From assembly GCF_963677715.1 (NCBI RefSeq), contig NZ_OY782495.1:930001-994000 (forward strand): a DNA stretch of 64,000 nucleotides. Reading direction: 5' to 3'. The DNA comes from an uncultured Bacteroides sp. (GTDB lineage Bacteria; Bacteroidota; Bacteroidia; Bacteroidales; Bacteroidaceae). The translations under genes and the position numbers were made by a program. The first letter of the stretch is position 1; every line of letters begins with the position of its first letter. Below are positions 57,120-64,000 of this stretch, piece by piece. The notes beneath the pieces were generated by a model that was not told where the DNA came from, ran no database searches, and saw nothing but the letters and a program-made list of their open reading frames with translations.

Positions 57120-60100
57120 TTAAAAAGTTAAACTTACGCCAAAAGATACTGTTTTAGATAATGGATAAGCATTACCTCCATTTTGAATACGGCTATCGCC
57201 GCTACTTACTCCACTACTAATTGTTTCCGGATCAAATAAATCAGATAAATTTGTCATGGTAAACAGGTTTTCACCAGATACGAAGACACGGCATTTTTCT
57301 ATCTTAGCTCTTTTTGTCCACACCGATGGAATCGTATATCCCAACTGAATGTTCTTCAACCGAATATAAGAAGCATCTTGTAAATAACGAGATTGAGTTT
57401 GGTGGTTCTTACTTGTAGTAGAGTTTAGTATCGGACGTGGATAATAAGCATCCAAATTAGCAGGCAAATCATTGGAGGCTGTAGCTCTGAAGTAATCGGC
57501 ATGTTGTTTTAAACCTGTTGACCACCATTCCGTATCAGTTGCACCCCAAAAGACCAAACTTCCCTGCCAATAGTCGCGTTTAGCAACTCCTTGAAAAAAG
57601 GTTCTAAAATCAAAACCTTTCCAATCAGCCGACAGATCTAAGCCAAATAAATAACGAGGAGTTGAATTACCAATAACCTTTAGGTCACCATGATCTGTTA
57701 TAGTCTGTGCCCCTTTTGTAATTCCAGCTTCGCCATCTAAATCTTTATACATAACATCTCCTGCAGCCCAACTTGATCCAATAGCAGATTGACCACCTAC
57801 GGCCGCTAAATGTGCATCCATTTCCTCCTGCGTTTTAGCAATGCCCTTAGTCTCAAAGCCCCATATCTGCCCTGTATATTGCCCACTAATGTAAGTACTT
57901 ATAGCATTAGTTGGATTACCCGGATAATTTCGAATCATTGTTCTCGCATCTGCCAAAGTAAACTTAGCGCTATATCCAAAACCATCTTTCAACCGATCAT
58001 TCCAGCCCAATTCCAATTCCCAACCGGCAGTTTTCAGATCTGAATTATTCGTTTTAGGGACTGTTATACCTAACACAATAGGAAGTTCGGAGGCAGGACC
58101 AACCATATTATCCGTATAGCGAATATAGGTATCAAAAGAGCCTGTTAGTCTATTATTAAATAAACCAAAATCTAAACCGACATTCCATGTACGAACTTGT
58201 TCCCATGTTAAAAGCGCACTAATGAGACCCGGCTGAGCAGCTATATTAGGTTTTACTCCATCTTGCAACCAAGTCCCTCCGGATGGTGTTATACCAATTG
58301 TACTGTAAGTCTGATACCAACTATTTGTGTTTTGATTACCCAATTTACCATAAGATCCACGTAATTTAAGTGTTCCAATAACTGGTGAAAGTGATTTCCA
58401 AAATTCTTCGCGAGCAATATTCCATCCTAAAGAAAAAGACGGAAACCATTTCCAACGCTGATCTTCACGGAAACGAGAAGTTCCATCATATCGCATATTT
58501 ACCTCAGCCAAATAGCGTCCCTTATAGTCATAATTTAAACGTCCAAAGAAACCGGCTGTGCTCCAAGAGTTTCTTTCACCATTTGCATCTGTTGTGTGAG
58601 CTTTTCCACTGCCATCCAATCCTGTTGTTAAATCAATTTCAGGCATTGAAGGAAGAAGAAGACCATATTTCGTTACCCCAAACAAGGATTGATCCAATTC
58701 TTCAGCCTGAAAACCTAACATTGCTTTAAAATGATGGTCTTCTTTTAATGAACGGCTATATTCCGAATAAACATTCCAGTTCGTATAATTTTCTTTTAGA
58801 AAATCTCGATGAGCGCTGGAGTTTCCGGTCCCCGTAAGCAAATTTCCTGCAACATCATGATTATAAGTAGGAAGATTTATTTCTGCTACATCTGCCTCCT
58901 TTACATGATAATTAAATTCTACATGGGTAATCCAATTCTTAACAGGTTCAAGAATTAAAGCCGCCTGATGATAGGTATTATCTGTTTGGACATTGCGATT
59001 ACCTCCTTCGGCTATAGCTAATGTCGGGGTCGGAGCAGAAAAGAAATAACCATTCTGATCATAAACCGGAAGATTAGGCCAAGTTTGCCTTCCCAGTTTC
59101 TCATACAAACCACCATCAGTTAAATTAGTTGGTCTTTCATAATCTTCTCTTGTGAAACGTATACTATAATTAAATCTTGCCCAGCTGGCTAATTCAGCAC
59201 TAATTTTAGCATTAATATTATAGCGTTTCAAATCATCTTTTGCTATCTTCAACAAACCGCTTTGGTCAAGATAATTAAATGAAGCATAATAATTAACTTT
59301 CTCAGAACCACCTGTCGCACTGAAGTTATGCTCTTGAGAAAACGCCCAATCCTTATAAAAAACATCATACCAATTAGTATTGGCATATCCATGTGTATAA
59401 GGATCATCAGAACCAAACCATTTACCATTACTACCGGCATACATCCCATTGTCAGAGAGCACCCCAGACTGATAATCTTTCATTTTCTGCATCGTATCAT
59501 CATTGAAGATGACTCCTCGTCCTGCATTCTTTGCCCCATCATTAAAGAAGGTTGCAAATGTATAAGAATCCATTGGGTCCGGGGTTCTAATAGCTTGTCC
59601 AAATCGGAAACTGTTATTATAGTTAATCACCGGTTTACCGGAAACGCCTTTCTTCGTCGTAATCAGAATGACACCAAATGGAGCACGAGAACCGTAAATT
59701 GAAGATGCAGCTGCATCTTTCAATACAGAGATGTTTGCCACATCTTGCATATTAATTGAGTTCATATCACCCTCCATTCCATCAATCAGTACTAGAGGGC
59801 TACCACTAGAACCATCTCCAATAGTACCAGCACCACGAATATTAATGCTCGCCGATTTATCCAGTTGCCCGCTTGTCACGCTTATCTGCAATCCCGGGAC
59901 TAAACCCTGCAGAGCCTGCGTTAAATTAGTAACAGGACGAGATTCTAATTCTTTCGCTGCTACTAAACCTACTGAACCCGTCAGATTCACTTTCTTCTGT
60001 GTACCGAAACCAACGACCACTACTTCATCTAATGTTTTAGTATCTTCTTTTAATACTATAGAAAGTGGCCTGCCAGATATAGCTTTAATATCCTGGGTTA

Positions 60101-60383
60101 TGTACCCGATATAAGAAATCTGGAGTGTACTTTCCGAAGCCACAGACAGTACAAAATTACCGTTCATATCGGTAATTGTACCAATGGTAGAACCTTTTTG
60201 CACGACGCTGGCACCAATTATTGATTCGCCAGAGGCATCACTAACCTTTCCTATAACTCGAATTTTTTGTTGGGCCTGAGCAGTCATCCACTGCCCACTC
60301 AAAAAGAGGAGATTTAGACTTATCAATAAGGCGGTTACGACCTTATTGACTTTACGCCCATGAAAAGTTTTTTGTTTTTTCAT
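57120..60383 (-). CDS. susC: SusC/RagA-family TonB-dependent transporter
   Basis: A 1087-residue outer-membrane beta-barrel. It has a signal peptide, an N-terminal carboxypeptidase-regulatory-like domain (KIRVIGKVSDASGESIIGASV), a TonB box region near DEVVVVGFGTQKK, a plug domain (about 135-245, GSRAPFGVILITTKKG) and a barrel ending in the aromatic-terminated strand SVSFGVSLTF-like. It imports the oligosaccharides captured by its SusD partner using TonB energy. It is preceded by a TAAATTTG -7 element and by the HTCS gene upstream. Confidence 0.95.
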   Translation of the reverse strand: MKKQKTFHGRKVNKVVTALLISLNLLFLSGQWMTAQAQQKIRVIGKVSDASGESIIGASVVQKGSTIGTITDMNGNFVLSVASESTLQISYIGYITQDIKAISGRPLSIVLKEDTKTLDEVVVVGFGTQKKVNLTGSVGLVAAKELESRPVTNLTQALQGLVPGLQISVTSGQLDKSASINIRGAGTIGDGSSGSPLVLIDGMEGDMNSINMQDVANISVLKDAAASSIYGSRAPFGVILITTKKGVSGKPVINYNNSFRFGQAIRTPDPMDSYTFATFFNDGAKNAGRGVIFNDDTMQKMKDYQSGVLSDNGMYAGSNGKWFGSDDPYTHGYANTNWYDVFYKDWAFSQEHNFSATGGSEKVNYYASFNYLDQSGLLKIAKDDLKRYNINAKISAELASWARFNYSIRFTREDYERPTNLTDGGLYEKLGRQTWPNLPVYDQNGYFFSAPTPTLAIAEGGNRNVQTDNTYHQAALILEPVKNWITHVEFNYHVKEADVAEINLPTYNHDVAGNLLTGTGNSSAHRDFLKENYTNWNVYSEYSRSLKEDHHFKAMLGFQAEELDQSLFGVTKYGLLLPSMPEIDLTTGLDGSGKAHTTDANGERNSWSTAGFFGRLNYDYKGRYLAEVNMRYDGTSRFREDQRWKWFPSFSLGWNIAREEFWKSLSPVIGTLKLRGSYGKLGNQNTNSWYQTYSTIGITPSGGTWLQDGVKPNIAAQPGLISALLTWEQVRTWNVGLDFGLFNNRLTGSFDTYIRYTDNMVGPASELPIVLGITVPKTNNSDLKTAGWELELGWNDRLKDGFGYSAKFTLADARTMIRNYPGNPTNAISTYISGQYTGQIWGFETKGIAKTQEEMDAHLAAVGGQSAIGSSWAAGDVMYKDLDGEAGITKGAQTITDHGDLKVIGNSTPRYLFGLDLSADWKGFDFRTFFQGVAKRDYWQGSLVFWGATDTEWWSTGLKQHADYFRATASNDLPANLDAYYPRPILNSTTSKNHQTQSRYLQDASYIRLKNIQLGYTIPSVWTKRAKIEKCRVFVSGENLFTMTNLSDLFDPETISSGVSSGDSRIQNGGNAYPLSKTVSFGVSLTF

Positions 60384-60431
60384 TAGTAACGAACTTTAAG
60401 ATTAAACAATTTGATTCAAAAATCACTGATG

Positions 60432-60439
60432 CAAATTTA
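60432..60439 (-). promoter_or_regulatory. -7 element of the susC promoter
   Basis: TAAATTTG on the minus strand, 49 bp before the susC start codon. The upstream -33 is weak (TTTA with a 17-bp spacer), as expected for a promoter that needs an activator such as the HTCS protein. Confidence 0.55.
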
Positions 60440-60693
60440 AGTCTAGGAAACAATACTAAACTCTGAAAATAGCTATAAAAGGAAGAATTTCAGATATTCA
60501 TCCTTTTTGAATTATAATTCGACTTTACAAAACAGAGGCAAATCACGCATGTGGCAAAGACAAGTATTAGAAAGAAAAGATAAAGTTATTTTTTTTTTGA
60601 GAAAAGTGCCTATGAGAAAGAAGCTCTAAATCTTTAATGAATTACACAATGTATTATTATTTACAAAAATACATTCCGGCAAAGGCCATACGA

Positions 60694-60753
60694 TTTCTTT
60701 GCAAAGGGGACCTGTTTTCTTTGCAAAGAAAACAGGTCCCCTTTGCAAAGAAA
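60694..60753. repeat. 60-bp perfect palindrome
   Basis: A sequence identical to its own reverse complement over 60 bp, centred at 60723/60724 with no loop. It contains CTTTGCAAAG three times and two mirrored blocks of GGGGACCTGTTTT/AAAACAGGTCCCC. It lies 154 bp after the HTCS stop and 311 bp before susC. No U-tract follows. Confidence 0.85.
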
Positions 60754-60906
60754 GTTGGTTCCCTTCCAACCCCTCTTATGAGCGCCCAGAACAGGATTAT
60801 AAAATAATTACATTAGCTATTGCGCTTAAACAATCAGATTAAACTATAAGGCAGAACTTTTGTGACTAATAAACATTGATTGGCCCATAATGGCAACAAT
60901 TATTGC

Positions 60907-63900
60907 CTATCCGGAATCTTCCACTGATTCATTTTCCGTCATTTTCTCCGGGATAAAACGCTCGATGTATTCTGTAGGCAACATATTAAACTCTTTTTTG
61001 AAGCAGGAACTAAAATATTTGGGGTCGTTGAAGCCTACGGCATAAGCCAATTCGGACACACGAATAGAACGTTTTTCTTCCATTATCCGGCAAGCGGCTT
61101 TCAAGCGAATATTGCGAATGAAAGCGGAAGTATTTAACCCGGTGAGAGATTTTAGCTTTTTGTAAAGGGTAGATTTACTCGTTCCCATTTCTTCTATAAA
61201 CTGAGGTTGATCAAAATCAGGATTATCGAGGTGTTTGTTTACGCAATCTATGGCACGTTGCATAAATTCTTCATCTATACTGGTATAATTAAGGTCTTTC
61301 ACTTCAAAAACCAACTGATTCTTAAAGTCGTGAGCCATCCGTTCTTTGTATTTCAACAAATTCTTTATACGGGCATGGAGCACCGTCAGATTAAACGGCT
61401 TACTAATAAATCCGTCGGCACCCGATTCATAAGCCTCGGCGCGATCTTCTTCGGTGTTTTTAGCCGTAAGCAAAATAACAGGAATATGGCTAAATTCCAA
61501 TTTGCTTTTTACGTATTTACACAGTTCAATGCCGTCCATCTCGGGCATCATAATATCAGACACAACAAGATCAATATCCTCATTTTCTATTATTTCAATG
61601 CCTTCCTTGCCATTTTCACCGGTAAACACGTTGTATTCCCGACCTAAGAGCTTCACCATTAGTTGCAGCAAATCCAGATTATCTTCGAGCACTAAAATAG
61701 AATGAGCCTTCACATCATCTATACGCTTACTGTCATTTATATTCTCTTCAACTCCTAAAATGGTTTTCTGTGCCGGCATCGTCTCTTCGTCTATTTCTTC
61801 CTCCTTGAAATAAGAACGATCAATAGGTATGGTTACAAAGAACGTAGTTCCCTTGCCTACAGCACTCTCAACCACAATGCTTCCTCCGTGAAGTTCCACA
61901 AGGTCTTTAGTTAAAGACAGACCAATTCCCGTTCCGATAGTATTAAATTTGCGATAATCACCTTCATAGAAGCGCTTAAACAGATTCTTCTGAGCTTCTT
62001 CAGAAATACCTTTCCCATTGTCTTTAATCTGAAGCAGAATATAATCTTTATCCTGAGCATACGAAAGATTGACCTGCACAAATCCTCCTTCATTGTTATA
62101 CTTGGCAGCGTTAGACAATAGATTATATAATATTTTATCCAGTTTATCGGGATCAAAATAACCTGTAATAGAATCCGGATCGCACAATACGGAAAAATGA
62201 AGTTTGCGTTTCTTCACCAGCGGGAGAAAGCATTCCGCCTCATTCTTAACGAAAACAGCCAGATCTCCCGGAGAAACGCGTAATTTAAGGTTTCCGGTTT
62301 CCGCTTTGCGAAATTCCAAAATCTGCTGCAGCAATCTTATCAGGCGACGAATATTACTGCTCATTACAGTGTATAAATCATCGTGCAAAGGAGCTTGCAT
62401 TTTTAACTCATCTACCGTAGCCGAAATAATGGTAAGAGGAGTGAGTAATTCATGGGTGATATTTGTAAAGAATTGCAGTTTGGCGTGATTAAGTTCTTCA
62501 GCTTTAGATTGTTCCATCTCTTTAAGATGCAAACGGTTCTTTAGAATCATTCTGTTTTTTGCCACTCTATAAAGGTAATAAACAATAGCTGCCAATGCCA
62601 GGAAATAAAGGGTATATGCCCACCATGTAGCCCAGAAAGGAGGAAGTACAACCACTGTCATTTTTCTGATCTGACTACTCCATACCCCGTTTTCATTGGT
62701 TGCTCTTAAAAAAAAAGTATACGTACCACTCTTTAGATTATTGTAATAAGCAAAATGACGAGTAGCATCGGTATATTGCCACTCTTTATCAAAACCCTCA
62801 AGTTTATAAGCATACTTATTAAGCTCCGGTTTCTTGTAAGTAAGAGAGGCAAATTCAATGCTGAAATTATTGTATTTATAAGGTAATTCCATGAGTTGAG
62901 TAAAAGACGGCATTTCACTGGATATTTGCTTTCGTAATTTCTCGTCGAGAGATTTCAACGATTTATTATAGATTTTAATATCGGTAATAAAAAAAGGAAC
63001 ATCATTTACAACATCATTCATAGCATCCGGAAAGAAACTATTATAACCTTTATACCCGCCAAAAAACAACTCACCATTTTTATTAAATGATGATTTCGGT
63101 ATAAAGAAATTATCTTGTAATCCATCCGCCGAAGTATATACCCGTAAAGTTGCTTTACGTACATCACTACCGACACTTAGCTTTACAAGCCCGTTATTAG
63201 TACCAAGCCATAAATTTCCGTGAGTGTCCTCTTCCATACTCCCCACCATATCTCCCGGCAAATTATACAAAATATTTCTTTCTTCAAATACATCCGTGTT
63301 CTTATTATAGAAAAACAAGCCACTACCTTCAGTCCCTGCCCAAAGTCTTCCACGTGAATCGAGGTGTAGACAAAGTACTGTTTTTGCTCCCATTTTACCA
63401 TTCTCCAAACTATAGTTTTTATAATTCATTGATAGAGGATGGCGAATATCTCCGGAAACACAAATAATTCCATAGTTTGCCGTTGCCAACCAGATATGTC
63501 CCTCTTTATCTTCCGTTATATCTCTAACGTAGCACATATCCAGATTCTTTCCATCCACCATCATCCTTTCAAACAAATACCCACTTCCGTCAGCGCGCTT
63601 TACACCCAGCCCATTGCGAGTTCCCACCCAACAATTACCTTTTCTATCTTCATATAAAGAGGTAACGCAAATATATTTAATGAAATCAGCGTTCTCTTCC
63701 GTATAGTGTTTTACTTTTTCTCCATGACGATATACATATATTCCTCCATCATACGTGCCAAACCATATCTCTCCACTGGCTTTTCGTTGAATAATAGCAT
63801 AAACTGTTGGAATAGATTCTGCATCGGCAAACTCAGGAATATGCGAATAATAGGAGAAACAATCTGTTTTTCTATTATGCCTAGCTACGCCATAAGTACC

Positions 63901-64000
63901 TACCCCCAACCAAACAGATTGCTCATCATCAACAAAAAGAGCCCTAACAGCATTTGTGGGAATATTATCTTCTGTTGAATCGAAACTATAAAGATTAAAT
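60907..64000 (-). CDS. Hybrid two-component system regulator (HTCS), 5' end outside the window
   Basis: About 1030 residues are visible; the frame is open to the window edge, so the N-terminal part is missing. Visible domains in order: periplasmic Reg_prop beta-propeller repeats (for example RGRLWAGTEGSGLFFY, GNLWLGTNNGLVKLS), a Y_Y_Y domain (about 330-420), one membrane helix (FWATWWAYTLYFLALAAIVY), a HisKA domain with His in FFTNITHELLTPL, a GHKL ATPase (NLLSNAAKYN, DNGKGIS, GTGIGLSL), a receiver domain with Asp in LVVSDIMMPEMDG, and a C-terminal AraC-type helix-turn-helix (ELAYAVGFNDPKYFSSCFKKEF). It should sense oligosaccharide in the periplasm and activate the downstream locus from susC on. 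Confidence 0.96.
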   Translation of the reverse strand, partial: FNLYSFDSTEDNIPTNAVRALFVDDEQSVWLGVGTYGVARHNRKTDCFSYYSHIPEFADAESIPTVYAIIQRKASGEIWFGTYDGGIYVYRHGEKVKHYTEENADFIKYICVTSLYEDRKGNCWVGTRNGLGVKRADGSGYLFERMMVDGKNLDMCYVRDITEDKEGHIWLATANYGIICVSGDIRHPLSMNYKNYSLENGKMGAKTVLCLHLDSRGRLWAGTEGSGLFFYNKNTDVFEERNILYNLPGDMVGSMEEDTHGNLWLGTNNGLVKLSVGSDVRKATLRVYTSADGLQDNFFIPKSSFNKNGELFFGGYKGYNSFFPDAMNDVVNDVPFFITDIKIYNKSLKSLDEKLRKQISSEMPSFTQLMELPYKYNNFSIEFASLTYKKPELNKYAYKLEGFDKEWQYTDATRHFAYYNNLKSGTYTFFLRATNENGVWSSQIRKMTVVVLPPFWATWWAYTLYFLALAAIVYYLYRVAKNRMILKNRLHLKEMEQSKAEELNHAKLQFFTNITHELLTPLTIISATVDELKMQAPLHDDLYTVMSSNIRRLIRLLQQILEFRKAETGNLKLRVSPGDLAVFVKNEAECFLPLVKKRKLHFSVLCDPDSITGYFDPDKLDKILYNLLSNAAKYNNEGGFVQVNLSYAQDKDYILLQIKDNGKGISEEAQKNLFKRFYEGDYRKFNTIGTGIGLSLTKDLVELHGGSIVVESAVGKGTTFFVTIPIDRSYFKEEEIDEETMPAQKTILGVEENINDSKRIDDVKAHSILVLEDNLDLLQLMVKLLGREYNVFTGENGKEGIEIIENEDIDLVVSDIMMPEMDGIELCKYVKSKLEFSHIPVILLTAKNTEEDRAEAYESGADGFISKPFNLTVLHARIKNLLKYKERMAHDFKNQLVFEVKDLNYTSIDEEFMQRAIDCVNKHLDNPDFDQPQFIEEMGTSKSTLYKKLKSLTGLNTSAFIRNIRLKAACRIMEEKRSIRVSELAYAVGFNDPKYFSSCFKKEFNMLPTEYIERFIPEKMTENESVEDSG

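Larger units (their letters stand above)
60384..60906. other. Spacer between the HTCS gene and susC
   Basis: No gene is seen in these 523 bp. The region holds the susC promoter (next to 60439-60432), the probable HTCS binding region, and a 60-bp perfect palindrome. The HTCS protein should act on DNA between about 60440 and 60690. Confidence 0.6.

Noticed and set aside
60694-60753. Palindrome as the HTCS terminator
   Set aside because: It lies 154 bp after the stop codon and lacks a U-tract on either strand; the lack of a loop also makes it unlike an intrinsic terminator.

Overview
The window is chromosomal DNA of a Bacteroidota member, most likely Bacteroides. It has a SusC/SusD polysaccharide utilisation locus with a hybrid two-component regulator, repeated TTTG-N19/20-TAnnTTTG promoters of the Bacteroides type, NBU-like mobilisation genes and a tyrosine-recombinase island hotspot at a tRNA-Ser. 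The functions below were read from motifs and context; no database search was possible.

Layout. (1) Positions 1-10441 are an accessory region: a quinone-oxidoreductase-like enzyme with a Crp/Fnr regulator, an unknown protein, a DHCW-type cupin, a Fic AMP-transferase with a repeat-rich promoter, a small ribosomally made peptide cassette (a 38-residue precursor plus a radical SAM/SPASM maturase), a TPR-DUF2971 protein and an unknown small gene. (2) Positions 10442-24471 are integrative element X: a left att copy, a minus-strand operon of Xre regulator, Hsp90-like ATPase/AlbA_2/caspase protein and DUF4297-like nuclease/STAND NTPase (split by an IS66 element), then a tyrosine recombinase. (3) Positions 24456-37657 are integrative element Y: a tyrosine recombinase, a DUF1016 nuclease, NBU-type replication and mobilisation genes, a candidate oriT, a MobV relaxase, and a three-gene cargo operon (Hsp70-like/TPR, superfamily 1 helicase, unknown protein). 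Y ends inside the 3' end of tRNA-Ser(UGA). (4) Positions 37646-42840 are core genome: tRNA-Ser, mutS2, corA and sdaA. (5) Positions 42858-44044 hold two small exported proteins. (6) From 44155 to the right edge, all on the minus strand, lies a polysaccharide utilisation locus: HTCS regulator (cut by the window edge), SusC, SusD, a GH16-GH43 fusion, a DUF2264/GH154-like protein, a LacZ-type GH2, a BNR-propeller lyase-like protein, GH105 and a second GH2. The set fits type II arabinogalactan side chains and backbone.

Elements X and Y share a 16-bp att core, present three times (10442, 24456, 37642). Each element also carries its own arm-like repeat near both of its ends: GGGGTACG-N4-AGAGCGCA for X and GGGTGT-N6-GGGTGT for Y. 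This supports two independent elements stacked at one tRNA gene. Both carry a chaperone-type ATPase (Hsp90-like in X, Hsp70-like in Y) linked to nucleic-acid or protease effectors, which looks like two distinct defence-type modules. The X module is probably inactive or impaired, because IS66 splits its STAND gene exactly, with an 8-bp target duplication; removing the insertion restores a 1302-codon frame. The main candidates for undescribed biology are the X operon, the Y cargo operon and the peptide cassette at 5888-7553.
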